From Jannaschia sp. M317 (GTDB taxonomy: Bacteria; Pseudomonadota; Alphaproteobacteria; Rhodobacterales; Rhodobacteraceae): a DNA stretch of 64,000 bases. Where the stretch lies: positions 1,703,001 to 1,767,000 of the forward strand of contig NZ_CP081155.1 in assembly GCF_025141175.1 (NCBI RefSeq), given 5' to 3'. Position numbers and translations under genes: made by a program. The notes beneath the pieces were generated by a model that did no database searches, had not been told where the DNA came from, and saw only the letters and a list, made by a program, of their open reading frames with translations. How positions within the stretch are numbered: position 1 is the stretch's first letter; the number at the start of each line of letters is the position of its first letter. Shown here piece after piece: positions 25,269 through 33,953 of this stretch.

Positions 25269-26255
25269 ATGACGACATTCAAACTGGGCCGCCGGGCCCT
25301 GCTCGCGACCGCTGTGGCGGCATTCAGCTTTGGCGCGCCGGCTTTTGCAGATGGCCACAAGGTGCTTGATTCCGTGCACTTCCTGATCCCCGGCGGCGCC
25401 GGCGGTGGCTGGGACGGTACGGCGCGCGGCACCGGCGAGGCCCTGACCGCCTCCGGGCTGGTCGGCACCGCATCCTACGAGAACATGTCCGGTGGCGGCG
25501 GCGGCAAGGCCATCGGCTTTCTGATCGAAAACGCCGACAGCAACCACGGCACGCTGATGGTCAACTCGACCCCCATCGTGATCCGTTCGCTGACCGGCGT
25601 CTTCCCGCAAAGCTTCCGCGACCTGACGCTGGTGGCGGGTACGATCGGCGACTACGCGGCCATCGTCGTGGGCAAGGACAGCCCGATCAACTCGATGGAC
25701 GACCTGCTGGCGGCCTTCGATGCCGATCCCTCGGCCACGGCAGTCGGCGGCGGCTCCGTGCCTGGTGGCATGGATCACCTGGTTGCGGCCATGGTGATGG
25801 AAGCGGCGGGCAAGGATGCGCTCGACGTGAAATACATCCCCTACGACGCGGGCGGCAAAGCCATGGCGGCGCTGCTCTCGGGTGAGATCGCGGCGCTTTC
25901 GACCGGCTTTTCCGAGGCGGTCGACCTGGCCAACGCCGGTGAGGTCAAGATCATCGGCATCACCGCGCCCGAGCGTGTAGGCGCGGCCCCCGATGCCATG
26001 ACCATGAAAGAGCAGGGCATCGACACCGAATTCGTCAACTGGCGCGGCTTCTTCGGGGCCCCCGGCCTGCCGGACGATCAGGTGGCTGCCTATCAGGCCG
26101 CCCTGGAAAAGATGTACGACACCCCCGAATGGGAAGACGTCCGGGCGCGCAACGGCTGGGTGAACATTCACAACTCGGGCGACGATTTCCGCACCTTCCT
26201 GGAAGACCAGGAAAAGCAGATCGGTGACCTGATGAAGAAGCTCGGCTTCCTCTGA
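25269..26255 (+). CDS. tctC: Tripartite tricarboxylate transporter, periplasmic binding protein
   Basis: TctC binds citrate-like tricarboxylates in the periplasm and delivers them to TctAB. The 328 residues begin with a signal peptide that has a twin-Arg-like GRRALLATAVAAFSFGAPAFA and a cleavage site before DGHK. Family marks are IPGGAGGGWDGTARGTGEAL, VGGGSVPGGMDHLVAAMV and VNWRGFFGAPGLPDDQ. The ribosome-binding site is GGGAGGA. It is divergent from tctD and starts the tctCBA operon. Confidence 0.93.
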   Translation: MTTFKLGRRALLATAVAAFSFGAPAFADGHKVLDSVHFLIPGGAGGGWDGTARGTGEALTASGLVGTASYENMSGGGGGKAIGFLIENADSNHGTLMVNSTPIVIRSLTGVFPQSFRDLTLVAGTIGDYAAIVVGKDSPINSMDDLLAAFDADPSATAVGGGSVPGGMDHLVAAMVMEAAGKDALDVKYIPYDAGGKAMAALLSGEIAALSTGFSEAVDLANAGEVKIIGITAPERVGAAPDAMTMKEQGIDTEFVNWRGFFGAPGLPDDQVAAYQAALEKMYDTPEWEDVRARNGWVNIHNSGDDFRTFLEDQEKQIGDLMKKLGFL

Positions 26256-26312
26256 CACCAAACGGCAGGGCGCGGTCCGCGCCCTGCCTACATCTTTCCG
26301 GGGAGGGGAAGA

Positions 26313-26795
26313 ATGGCGCTTGATCGCTGGATATCACTGATTCTGCTGGGGATCTGCCTGGCCTATGGCTATGCCGCCTGGTTCACGATGGACGCAGGCC
26401 TGGCCCCGTTCATGCAGCGCAACCCGATCTGGCCCAGCACCTTCCCAAAGGTCCTGTCGATCCTGGGCATCGGCGCGTCGCTGATCATCCTGTTGGGTCT
26501 GGAAAAATCCGAGGCCAAGGAACAGGAAATCGACTACCGCCGTCTGGGGGATTACAACCTCTGGCAGGCCATCCTGCTGCTGGTTCTGATGGTGGCCTAT
26601 GCGCTGACCCTGCGGCCGCTGGGCTTTCTGTTTTCCACCTCGGCCTTTCTGATCCTGGGATCGTTCCTTCTGGGCGAGCGGAAGTGGCACATCATGCTGC
26701 CCGTCTCCTTCGCCGCGACCTTCGTCGTCTGGTATCTCGTGCAAGAGGTTCTGGGCATCTACATGCGCCCGCTGCCGGGCTTTATCGGAGGCTGA
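26313..26795 (+). CDS. tctB: Tripartite tricarboxylate transporter, small membrane subunit
   Basis: TctB is the small four-helix membrane subunit that joins TctA in the tripartite tricarboxylate transporter. The 160 residues show four hydrophobic segments, including ISLILLGICLAYGYAAWF, AILLLVLMVAYALTLRPLG and VSFAATFVVWYLVQEVLG, with the typical short loop FSTSAFLILGSFLLGER between helices. A GGGAGGGG ribosome-binding site precedes the ATG. It lies 57 bp after tctC and 1 bp before tctA. Confidence 0.9.
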   Translation: MALDRWISLILLGICLAYGYAAWFTMDAGLAPFMQRNPIWPSTFPKVLSILGIGASLIILLGLEKSEAKEQEIDYRRLGDYNLWQAILLLVLMVAYALTLRPLGFLFSTSAFLILGSFLLGERKWHIMLPVSFAATFVVWYLVQEVLGIYMRPLPGFIGG

Positions 26796-26796
26796 C

Positions 26797-28311
26797 ATGC
26801 TCGAAGGACTTCTCATCGGCCTTCAGACGGCCTTTTCCATCCAGAACCTGCTCATGGTCATCGGGGGCTGCCTGATCGGCACCTTCATCGGCATGCTGCC
26901 GGGCCTGGGCCCGATGTCGATCATCGCGATCATGATCCCCGTGGCGATTTCCATGGGCGATCCCTCTGCGGCGCTGATCCTGCTGGCGGGCGTGTATTAT
27001 GGCGCGATCTTCGGCGGCTCCACCTCGTCGATCCTGTTGAATGCGCCGGGGGTCGCGGGCACCGTCGCCAGCAGCTTCGATGGCTATCCCATGGCGCGGC
27101 AGGGCAAGGCGGGCAAGGCACTGACCATCGCGGCCATCGCCAGCTTTGCGGGCGGCACCATCGGGGCGATCCTGCTCATGATCTTTGCGCCGATGCTGTC
27201 GTCGGTGGCGCTTCTGTTTCATTCGGCGGAATACTTCGCGCTGATGGTCGTGGGCCTGTCGGCCATCGCGGCCTTTGCGGGCACGGGGCAGGTGACCAAG
27301 GCGTTGATGATGACGGTCCTGGGCCTGATCATGGCGACCGTCGGCGAAGGCGCGCTGTTCAACCTGCCACGGTTCACGATGGGGGTGATGGACCTGCAAT
27401 CGGGTTTCGGCTTCATCACGCTGGCCATGGCGATGTTCGCCCTGCCCGAGGCGCTGTTCCTCGTGCTCAAGCCACGCACGACCAGCGGCGACGGCGACGG
27501 TGAAATCAAGGATCTGCGCATTTCCCGGTCCGAGGCCCGCGCCATCGCGCCGGTCATCGGTCGGCAATCGATCCAGGGCTTCTTCATCGGCGTCCTGCCG
27601 GGGGCGGGGGCGACCATCGCCAGCTTCCTCGGCTATGCGGTCGAACGCAACATCGCCACCAAGGCAGAACAGGAAGAGTTCGGCAAAGGCTCCATCAAGG
27701 GCCTCGCCGCCCCCGAGACGGCGAACAACGCGGCCTGCACGGGATCCTTCGTGCCGCTGCTGACGCTGGGCATTCCGGGGTCGGGGACGACGGCGATCCT
27801 GCTGGGCGCGCTCATCGCGCTCAACGTGACGCCAGGTCCGCGCCTCATGGTGGACGAGCCACAGATCTTCTGGGCGGTCATCATGTCGATGTTCATCGGC
27901 AATCTGGTCCTGCTGGTCCTGAACCTGCCGCTGATCCCCTATATCGCCAAGGTCCTGTCCATCCCGCGCAACTACCTGATCCCGTTCATCCTGTTCTTCA
28001 CCCTGATGGGGGCCTACATCGGCCAGAACAACGCGACGGAACTGCTTCTGCTGGTGGCCTTCGGGGTCTGCGCGACGGCGCTGAAGTTCGCGGATTACCC
28101 GCTGGCTCCCCTGTTGATCGGGTTCATCCTGGGCGGGATGCTGGAAAACAACTTCGCCCGCTCGATGCAGCTCTACGACGGCGTGTCCTTTATCTGGGAG
28201 CGACCGATGACCCTGGGCCTCCTGGCCATCGCGGTCTTCCTGGTGGTCCTGCCCAGCTACCGTGCCCGCCGCGCCCGCCTGCGTGCCCAGGGCGTCGCCG
28301 ACGGCGACTGA
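26797..28311 (+). CDS. tctA: Tripartite tricarboxylate transporter, large membrane subunit
   Basis: TctA is the main H+/Na+-coupled permease of the TctCBA system. The 504 residues form about 12 hydrophobic helices. The conserved family stretches are GTFIGMLPGLGPMSIIAIMIP, YYGAIFGGSTSSILLNAPG near the N-terminus, GVLPGAGATIASFLGYAVE in the centre and LTLGIPGSGTTAILLGALI, matching the two-fold repeat of the family. It ends the operon and is followed by a good intrinsic-terminator hairpin. Confidence 0.95.
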   Translation: MLEGLLIGLQTAFSIQNLLMVIGGCLIGTFIGMLPGLGPMSIIAIMIPVAISMGDPSAALILLAGVYYGAIFGGSTSSILLNAPGVAGTVASSFDGYPMARQGKAGKALTIAAIASFAGGTIGAILLMIFAPMLSSVALLFHSAEYFALMVVGLSAIAAFAGTGQVTKALMMTVLGLIMATVGEGALFNLPRFTMGVMDLQSGFGFITLAMAMFALPEALFLVLKPRTTSGDGDGEIKDLRISRSEARAIAPVIGRQSIQGFFIGVLPGAGATIASFLGYAVERNIATKAEQEEFGKGSIKGLAAPETANNAACTGSFVPLLTLGIPGSGTTAILLGALIALNVTPGPRLMVDEPQIFWAVIMSMFIGNLVLLVLNLPLIPYIAKVLSIPRNYLIPFILFFTLMGAYIGQNNATELLLLVAFGVCATALKFADYPLAPLLIGFILGGMLENNFARSMQLYDGVSFIWERPMTLGLLAIAVFLVVLPSYRARRARLRAQGVADGD

Positions 28312-28336
28312 TCCGCACCATCCGCACGACCACAGG

Positions 28337-28367
28337 GGGCCGGTTGCAACACTGCAGCCGGCCCTTT
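28337..28367 (+). terminator. Intrinsic terminator of tctCBA
   Basis: An 11-bp stem GGGCCGGTTGC / GCAGCCGGCCC (one G-U pair) with loop AACACT is followed by TTT, 25 bp after the tctA stop. Confidence 0.75.
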
Positions 28368-28400
28368 GCATGACGCGCCCTGACGGAACACGGCCAAGCG

Positions 28401-28414
28401 CCCGGTTGGCCGGG
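28401..28414 (-). terminator. Short hairpin downstream of tRNA-Thr
   Basis: On the minus strand the tRNA is followed by a T-rich stretch (TTCTTCTTTTC) and then a 5-bp GC stem CCCGG / CCGGG. The T-run precedes the stem, so this is not a canonical intrinsic terminator. Confidence 0.25.
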
Positions 28415-28435
28415 AAGTGATGCTGAAAAGAAGAA

Positions 28436-28510
<75 letters not shown>

Positions 28511-28522
28511 GCCGTGGGGGGC

Positions 28523-28550
28523 GATTAATGCGAACCGCGCGGGGGTGCAA
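28523..28550 (-). promoter_or_regulatory. Candidate tRNA-Thr promoter
   Basis: Reading the minus strand, TTGCAC (28550-28545) is followed by 16 bp and then TTAATC (28528-28523), 13 bp before the tRNA 5' end. The boxes match a sigma-70 pattern moderately well. Confidence 0.4.
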
Positions 28551-28623
28551 CCCCCCAGATGACCCTTCTTCTGGACCGCGTGCGCGCCGGGCGCTATGTG
28601 GGCGCAAGGCAACAGGGGGCCCC

Positions 28624-28776
28624 ATGCCGAAACCGTCAAAAACATCCCGCGAAGACCGGCTGAAGTCCGCGCTCAAGGCCAACATGGGCCGACGCAAGGC
28701 GCAGGCCCGTGCCCGTTCCGAGGATGAGACAAAAGCCCCCAAGGCAGAGCAGAAGGACAACGCACAAGATGGATAG
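28624..28776 (+). CDS. Small basic protein upstream of murA (50 aa)
   Basis: A 50-residue, strongly charged protein ([31 protein letters not shown]...) with no hydrophobic segment. The basic N-terminal half is predicted helical and could bind nucleic acid. The C-terminal half is Lys/Glu/Asp-rich and probably disordered. Its last 8 bases overlap the murA start (ATGGATAG), so it is likely translated from the same message. Similar small proteins sit before murA in related genomes. Function is unknown. Confidence 0.7.
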   Translation: MPKPSKTSREDRLKSALKANMGRRKAQARARSEDETKAPKAEQKDNAQDG

Positions 28777-30043
28777 CATTCTCGTCACCGGGGGCGGGCC
28801 CCTGTCGGGCACCATTCCGATCGCGGGCGCAAAGAACGCCTGCCTGACCCTCATGCCGGCGACACTTTTGTCGGACGAGCCGCTGACGCTGACCAACGCG
28901 CCGCGCCTGTCGGACATCCGGACGATGACGTCCCTGCTCGAATCCCTCGGGGCCGAGGTCAGCAGCCTGTCGGACGGTTTGGTCATTGCCATGTCGTCCC
29001 ATGCGCTCAACGGCGCACGCGCCGATTATGACATCGTCCGCAAGATGCGCGCCTCGATCCTGGTGCTGGGTCCGTTGCTGGCGCGGTTGGGCGAGGCGGT
29101 CGTCTCGCTGCCCGGCGGCTGCGCCATCGGCGCGCGCCCCGTCGACCTGCACCTCAAGGCGTTGGAGGCGATGGGCGCCGAGCTGGATCTGCGCGACGGC
29201 TACGTTCACGCCAAGGCCCCCAAGGGCGGTCTGCGCGGTGGCACTTTTGAATTCCCCTTCGTCTCTGTCGGGGCGACCGAGAACGCCTTGATGGCCGCCA
29301 CGCTGGCGCGCGGCACGACCGTCCTGAAAAACGCCGCCCGCGAGCCGGAGATCGTGGATCTCGGCCACTGTCTGCAAGCCATGGGTGCCCAGATCGACGG
29401 CCTCGGTACCTCGACGATCACGATCGAAGGCGTCGACCGCCTGCACGGCGCCACCCACCGCGTCGTCACCGACCGGATCGAGTTGGGCAGCTACATGGTC
29501 GCGCCCCTGATCGCCGGAGGAGAGGTCACCTGCGCCGGCGGGCGCCGCGACCTGTTGGAGGCGTTCTGTCAAAAGCTGGAGGCAGCGGGCGCAGAGATCA
29601 CCGAATCCGACGCAGGCCTCACCGTGCGCCGCGCGGGCGAGCGTATGCGGGCCGTCGATGTGACCACCGAGCCGTTCCCCGGCTTTCCCACCGACCTTCA
29701 GGCGCAGATGATGGCCATGCTCTGCACCGCCGAGGGCGCGTCCCACCTCGAAGAAAAGATCTTCGAGAACCGCTTCATGCACGCGCCAGAGCTGATCCGC
29801 ATGGGGGCCCACGTCGATGTGCGCGGCGGCAGCGCCCATGTCATCGGCACCGACCGCCTGCGGGGCGCACAGGTCATGGCGACCGACCTGCGCGCGTCCT
29901 TCTCGCTGATCCTCGCGGGCCTCGCCGCCGAAGGCACCACCAAGGTCGGCCGCGTCTATCACCTTGATCGCGGGTATGAGCGGGTGGTCCAGAAACTGTC
30001 CGGCGTCGGCGCACAGATCGCGCGGGTGTCCGACGATGGCTGA
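28769..30043 (+). CDS. murA: UDP-N-acetylglucosamine 1-carboxyvinyltransferase
   Basis: MurA transfers enolpyruvate from PEP to UDP-GlcNAc, the first committed step of peptidoglycan synthesis. From the ATG at 28769 the protein has 424 residues. It shows Lys22-Asn23 (GAKNACL) in the UDP-GlcNAc site, and the mobile loop with catalytic Cys118 in [15 protein letters not shown], which is the fosfomycin-sensitive form. The internal [12 protein letters not shown] and FENRFMH motifs are also present. The 3' end overlaps the DUF2948 gene by 8 bp. Confidence 0.97.
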   Translation: MDSILVTGGGPLSGTIPIAGAKNACLTLMPATLLSDEPLTLTNAPRLSDIRTMTSLLESLGAEVSSLSDGLVIAMSSHALNGARADYDIVRKMRASILVLGPLLARLGEAVVSLPGGCAIGARPVDLHLKALEAMGAELDLRDGYVHAKAPKGGLRGGTFEFPFVSVGATENALMAATLARGTTVLKNAAREPEIVDLGHCLQAMGAQIDGLGTSTITIEGVDRLHGATHRVVTDRIELGSYMVAPLIAGGEVTCAGGRRDLLEAFCQKLEAAGAEITESDAGLTVRRAGERMRAVDVTTEPFPGFPTDLQAQMMAMLCTAEGASHLEEKIFENRFMHAPELIRMGAHVDVRGGSAHVIGTDRLRGAQVMATDLRASFSLILAGLAAEGTTKVGRVYHLDRGYERVVQKLSGVGAQIARVSDDG

Positions 30044-30494
30044 TGCAAGGTTCCACGACGGGGACGCCCGGCCCCTCGCACTCTGGGCGACGGATGCGCA
30101 GGATCTGCAGGTCGTCTCGGCCCTGTGCCAGGACGCGATCCTGCCCGCCTCCGAGATGCGTTTTCTGCGCCGCGACCGGCGGCTGGCGCTGCTGCTGAAC
30201 CGGTTTCGCTGGGAACACGGAACCCGAACGCCAGAGCGGGTGCAGTGCCTGCTGACGGCCGGTGACGTGACGGCGGTGCGCGGGCAGGGCGTCGTGCCCG
30301 GCGATGCCGACACGGTCCTGTCGCTGCTGGCGTTCGATTGGGTGCCGACCGGCGAAACCGAAGGCACCCTGCGCCTGACCTTCGCAGGCGACGGCGTGGT
30401 CGAGGCGGAGTGCGATTGCCTGGACGTGGCGCTCAAGGATGTGACGCAACCGTACCGCGCCCCGTCCGGCAAGGCCCCAGAACACGGCGCATGA
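30036..30494 (+). CDS. DUF2948 family protein
   Basis: The 152-residue soluble protein has the DUF2948 pattern: [26 protein letters not shown] near the N-terminus, [18 protein letters not shown] in the middle, and [29 protein letters not shown] at the end. It lacks signals or membrane helices. The family is confined to Alphaproteobacteria and sits between murA and hisD in Rhodobacterales. The function is not known. Its stop overlaps the following GNAT gene (ATGA). Confidence 0.87.
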   Translation: MADARFHDGDARPLALWATDAQDLQVVSALCQDAILPASEMRFLRRDRRLALLLNRFRWEHGTRTPERVQCLLTAGDVTAVRGQGVVPGDADTVLSLLAFDWVPTGETEGTLRLTFAGDGVVEAECDCLDVALKDVTQPYRAPSGKAPEHGA

Positions 30495-31033
30495 TCCGCG
30501 CGCTGACCCAGGCGGACGCGGCCCCGCTCCGCGCCCTGTGGCGGCGGGGCTTGGCCGAGGAACCGGCGTCCTTCCTCCTCACCCCGCAGGAACTTGATGC
30601 CCTGCCGGACGCCGCACTGACCACCATGCTCGCGCGCGGTGACGTGATGGGCACAGAGCTTTCGGGCAGGCTGGTGGCGCTGGCGATCCTGCGGCAGGGT
30701 GGCCCGGTGCGGCTGCGGCATAGCGGCGACCTGGGTCCGCTCTACGTTGCACCCGACGCGCGGGGCAGGGGGCTGGGGCGCGCGCTCTTGCAGGCCACGC
30801 TCGACGTTGCCCGGTCGCGTGGCCTCCTCCAGGTCGAGCTCTGCGTCGATATGTCCAACACTCCCGCCATCGCTCTCTACGAGGCGCTGGGGTTCACCCG
30901 GATCGGCCTGCGCCCCCGCTCGGTCATCCTCGACGGCGCGCCGCGCGATGACATTCTGATGTTGCGGCAGCTCGATACGTCCGACACGGGCGCGCGCCCG
31001 GAACGAGATCAACACCCGGTAACCTCTCGTTAA
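30491..31033 (+). CDS. GNAT family N-acetyltransferase
   Basis: The 180-residue protein carries the acetyl-CoA motif APDARGRGLGRALLQATLDVA, preceded by strand LGPLYVAP and followed by LCVDMSNTPAIALYEALGFTRIG, the full GNAT A/B motif order of RimI-like enzymes. It starts inside the DUF2948 stop (ATGA), so it is in the murA message. It is not part of the usual murA-hisD neighbourhood, which suggests an added gene. The acceptor substrate is unknown. Confidence 0.87.
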   Translation: MIRALTQADAAPLRALWRRGLAEEPASFLLTPQELDALPDAALTTMLARGDVMGTELSGRLVALAILRQGGPVRLRHSGDLGPLYVAPDARGRGLGRALLQATLDVARSRGLLQVELCVDMSNTPAIALYEALGFTRIGLRPRSVILDGAPRDDILMLRQLDTSDTGARPERDQHPVTSR

Positions 31034-31046
31034 GGTTAACGCCCCC

Positions 31047-31105
31047 TCTTCCTCTGGCCATAAATACCGCGGGGGAGTCCCGCGAGGGACGGGGGCAGAG
31101 CCCCC
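31047..31105. repeat. AAATACC-box plus hairpins intergenic element, copy A
   Basis: The box CTTCCTCTGGCCATAAATAC (31048-31067) is followed by two hairpins, CGCGGG-GGAGT-CCCGCG (31068-31084) and GGGGGC-AGA-GCCCCC (31091-31105). The same architecture in inverse orientation (hairpin, CCGGGATATTT, GAAGCAGAGAA) is seen at 41035-41082 and 48331-48380. It separates the murA-GNAT group from hisD. Confidence 0.6.
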
Positions 31106-31171
31106 TCCGACGCTGGACCCCCGCGCCCCCGCCCGCTAACAGGCCGGCACCGCAGCCTTCGGAGCCGCCCG

Positions 31172-32476
31172 ATGCCCCAGTTCCTGACCACGACCGATCC
31201 CGATTTCGATGCCCGTTTCGACGCGCTTCTGCATATGAAGCGCGAGGATGCGCCTGACGTGGATGACACCGTGGCGGCGATCATCGCGGATGTGCGCGCG
31301 CGCGGCGATGCGGCCGTGATCGAGCTGACGTCCCGCTTTGACCGGCTCGACCTCACACCGGATCTTCTGCGCATCACCCAGGCCGAGATCGCCGAGGCCG
31401 CCGCCGTCGTCGCCCCCGCGGATCGTGCCGCCCTCGAACTCGCCGCCGCGCGGATCGAGGCTTACCACGCGCGTCAGATCCCCGCCGATGAACACTGGAC
31501 CGACGACACCGGCGCGACGCTCGGGTGGCGTTGGGGGCCTGTGGACGCGGCGGGGCTGTACGTGCCCGGCGGGTTGGCCAGCTATCCGTCTTCGGTTCTG
31601 ATGAACGCCATTCCCGCGCGGGTCGCGGGCGTGGGGCGCGTGGTGATGTGCGTGCCCAGCCCGGATGGCGTGCTGAACCCTCTGGTCCTGCTGGCGGCTC
31701 AACTGTCGGGCGTCACGGAAATCTACCGCATCGGCGGTGCGCAGGCGGTGGCCGCCATGGCCTACGGCACCGCGACGATCGCGCCCGTGGACAAGATCAC
31801 CGGCCCCGGCAACGCCTTTGTGGCGGCGGCCAAGCGTCGGGTCTTTGGCCGTGTCGGCATCGACATGATCGCCGGCCCCTCCGAAATCCTGGTGATTGCC
31901 GACAAGACGGCGGACCCGGACTGGATTGCCCTCGACCTGCTCAGCCAGGCTGAACACGACGAAAGCGCGCAATCGATCCTGATCACCGATGACGCCGCGC
32001 TGGGCCGCGCCGTCTCCGAGGCGGTGGACCGGCAGCTTGAGACGTTGGATCGCCGCGCCATCGCGGGGGCCAGCTGGCGCGACTTCGGCGCGGTCGTCGT
32101 CACCCGCGACCTTGCAGAGGCGGCGGCCCTGTCGAACCGCGTGGCCCCGGAACACCTGGAACTCGCCGTGGCGGACCCCGACGCGCTGGCCCAACAGATC
32201 ACCCACGCGGGCGCGATCTTCCTGGGGCCCTGGACGCCCGAGGCAATCGGTGACTACGTCGGCGGCCCCAACCACGTGCTGCCCACCGCGCGGTCCGCGC
32301 GTTTTTCCTCGGGGCTGTCGGTTCTGGATTTCCTCAAGCGGACGACGCTTGCACGGATGACGCCCGAAAGCCTGCGCGCGATCGGCCCGGCGGCCACGCA
32401 GCTCGCCACCTCCGAATCGCTGCAGGCCCACGGCCTGTCGGTGCAGGCTCGTCTGGATCGTCTCAACCGCGCCTGA
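31172..32476 (+). CDS. hisD: Histidinol dehydrogenase
   Basis: HisD oxidises L-histidinol to histidine in two NAD+-linked, zinc-dependent steps. The 434 residues match the family. It shows VPGGLASYPSSVLMNAIPARVAGV, the nucleotide site IGGAQAVAAMAYGT, DMIAGPSEILVIAD, and the zinc/catalytic region LLSQAEHDESAQ with Glu-His. The C-terminal GPNHVLPTARSARFSSGLSVLDF contributes the base His. The ATG at 31172 follows GGAG. A paired-hairpin element follows the gene. Confidence 0.97.
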   Translation: MPQFLTTTDPDFDARFDALLHMKREDAPDVDDTVAAIIADVRARGDAAVIELTSRFDRLDLTPDLLRITQAEIAEAAAVVAPADRAALELAAARIEAYHARQIPADEHWTDDTGATLGWRWGPVDAAGLYVPGGLASYPSSVLMNAIPARVAGVGRVVMCVPSPDGVLNPLVLLAAQLSGVTEIYRIGGAQAVAAMAYGTATIAPVDKITGPGNAFVAAAKRRVFGRVGIDMIAGPSEILVIADKTADPDWIALDLLSQAEHDESAQSILITDDAALGRAVSEAVDRQLETLDRRAIAGASWRDFGAVVVTRDLAEAAALSNRVAPEHLELAVADPDALAQQITHAGAIFLGPWTPEAIGDYVGGPNHVLPTARSARFSSGLSVLDFLKRTTLARMTPESLRAIGPAATQLATSESLQAHGLSVQARLDRLNRA

Positions 32477-32483
32477 CGGGGAT

Positions 32484-32533
32484 GCAAAGTTTTTGCGGAA
32501 AACTTTGCGCAAGAGTTTTCAGCGAAAACTCTT
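32484..32533. repeat. Diverged paired-hairpin element (copy 4) after hisD
   Basis: Hairpin 1 is GCAAAGTTTT / AAAACTTTGC with a TGCGG loop (32484-32508). Hairpin 2 is AAGAGTTTTC / GAAAACTCTT with an AGC loop (32511-32533). The second stem shares AGAGTTTTC...GAAAACTCT with the palindromes at 2620, 4880 and 45985. It starts 7 bp after the hisD stop and probably acts as a terminator. Confidence 0.7.
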
Positions 32534-32578
32534 TCCCCGCCCATGGCCTCTGCCGCGCCCGCGCGCTAGCGTCGCGCC

Positions 32579-33481
32579 ATGACCGACCCCAGCCGTCGCG
32601 GACGCTCGCTCGAACTGTACTTTGCCGATGGCACCCCCGACGGCATCCTCACGGCCGAGGTCTTCGGCTGGACCGGCCATGTCCTGCGCATTCCCCGCCT
32701 GAGGCTGGCCGACGGTCTGCGCCGCCGCCAAGCCGCGCAAACCGGGACCTATATCCTGCTCGGTGCGGATGACGACGGCCCCGTCGCCTACGTGGGCGAG
32801 GCAGAAAGCGTGGCAACCCGCATCCGGTCCCACGATGCCGCCAAGGATTGGTGGGGCGCGGCGCTGATCCTGACCACGGCCGCCGACAACCTGCACAAGG
32901 CCCACGTCCGCTACCTGGAGGCGCGGCTGGTGCAGCTGGCCCGCCGCGCGGGCAACGCCCGTCTCGACAATGGCACCGACCCCACGCCCGCCTCCCTGAC
33001 CGAGGCGCAGGTCGCCAGCATGGAGGAGTTCCTGGACATGGTGCAGATGGTCCTGCCCGCCTTGGGCGTGGACCTGCTGCAAAGCGGCAAGCGCACCGTT
33101 CCCCCGACCCGCGTCCCAACCGCCGAGGGCCCGGTATTCACCCTGCGCACCGTCAAAACCGGGGTAGAGGGGCGCGCCCGGCTCGATGGGTCCGATTTTC
33201 GCGTCCTTGCCGGGTCCCGCGCGCGCCGCACCTGGGCGGGAAGGGGCGACCACGATTCCGGATACCGGGCCCTGCACGGCAAGCTCTGCGCAGAAGGCAT
33301 CTTGCGGCAGGACGCCGACCACGCCATTTTCGCCCAGGATTACGCCTTCAATTCCCCTTCGGCAGCCGCCGCCGTTATGACCGGACGCCCCGCGAACGGC
33401 CGCACCGAATGGCGCCACGAGATAACCGGCCAGACCCTTGCCGAATGGGAAGCCGAGCAATTGAAAGACCTGCCTTCATGA
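32579..33481 (+). CDS. GIY-YIG nuclease domain protein with C-terminal DUF4357
   Basis: The 300-residue protein has a GIY-YIG-like core at about residues 55-95 (TGTYILLG...VAYVGEAESVATRIRSH), then KDWWGAALILTT and YLEARLVQLARRAG, as in stand-alone GIY-YIG endonucleases. A C-terminal DUF4357 domain follows at about 230-295 (NSPSAAAAVMTGRPANGRTEW...GQTLAEWEAEQL). Such proteins are often found near restriction or phage-defence genes, but here it sits between hisD and UPF0262. Its stop overlaps UPF0262 by ATGA. I infer a late insertion into the conserved cluster. The cellular role is unknown. Confidence 0.85.
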   Translation: MTDPSRRGRSLELYFADGTPDGILTAEVFGWTGHVLRIPRLRLADGLRRRQAAQTGTYILLGADDDGPVAYVGEAESVATRIRSHDAAKDWWGAALILTTAADNLHKAHVRYLEARLVQLARRAGNARLDNGTDPTPASLTEAQVASMEEFLDMVQMVLPALGVDLLQSGKRTVPPTRVPTAEGPVFTLRTVKTGVEGRARLDGSDFRVLAGSRARRTWAGRGDHDSGYRALHGKLCAEGILRQDADHAIFAQDYAFNSPSAAAAVMTGRPANGRTEWRHEITGQTLAEWEAEQLKDLPS

Positions 33482-33951
33482 CCGCAGACCGCATCGCCCA
33501 TATCGAAATCGACGACAGCGGCCTGCCGACCCCCACGCCCGAGATCGAGCAGGAACGCGCGGTCGCGATCTTTGACCTGCTCGAAGAGAATTCCTTCGTT
33601 CTCCAGACCGAAGGCGCGCCCGAGGGGCCGTATCGCCTGCACCTGGCGATCCGCGACCGGCGCCTGGTCTTCGAGGTGGCGACCGACGACACCCCCGCGG
33701 GTGCCTTCCATCTGTCGCTGGGCCCGTTCCGCCAGGTGGTCAAGGATTACTGGCAGATCTGCGAAAGCTACTTCGATGCGGTCAAGAAACTGCCGCCCAG
33801 CCAGATCGAGGCGATCGACATGGCCCGGCGCGGCATCCACAACGAAGGCGCGCGCATCCTGCAGGAACGGCTCGAAGGTAAGGCTCAGATCGACACCCAC
33901 ACGTCCCGCCGGCTTTTCACGCTGATCTGCGTGCTGCACTTCGGGTCCTGA
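33478..33951 (+). CDS. UPF0262 family protein
   Basis: The 157-residue protein starts at the ATG at 33478, overlapping the GIY-YIG stop. It has the family sequence RIAHIEIDDSGLPTPTPEIEQERAVAIFDLLEENSF, LSLGPFRQVVKDYWQICESYFDAVK and GIHNEGARILQERLEGK. It is a soluble alphaproteobacterial protein without a known function, habitually found after hisD and before a low-molecular-weight phosphatase, as here. Confidence 0.92.
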   Translation: MTADRIAHIEIDDSGLPTPTPEIEQERAVAIFDLLEENSFVLQTEGAPEGPYRLHLAIRDRRLVFEVATDDTPAGAFHLSLGPFRQVVKDYWQICESYFDAVKKLPPSQIEAIDMARRGIHNEGARILQERLEGKAQIDTHTSRRLFTLICVLHFGS

Positions 33952-33953
33952 GC

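Noticed and set aside
26782-28371. A very long open frame antisense to tctA (529 codons)
   Set aside because: It is rich in Gln/Arg/His from GC-rich third positions, has no domain resemblance and lies entirely opposite a well-supported transporter gene.
28673-31015. A 780-codon minus-strand frame across murA, DUF2948 and GNAT
   Set aside because: Composition is typical of the antisense of high-GC genes. All three sense genes have clear families and coupled starts.
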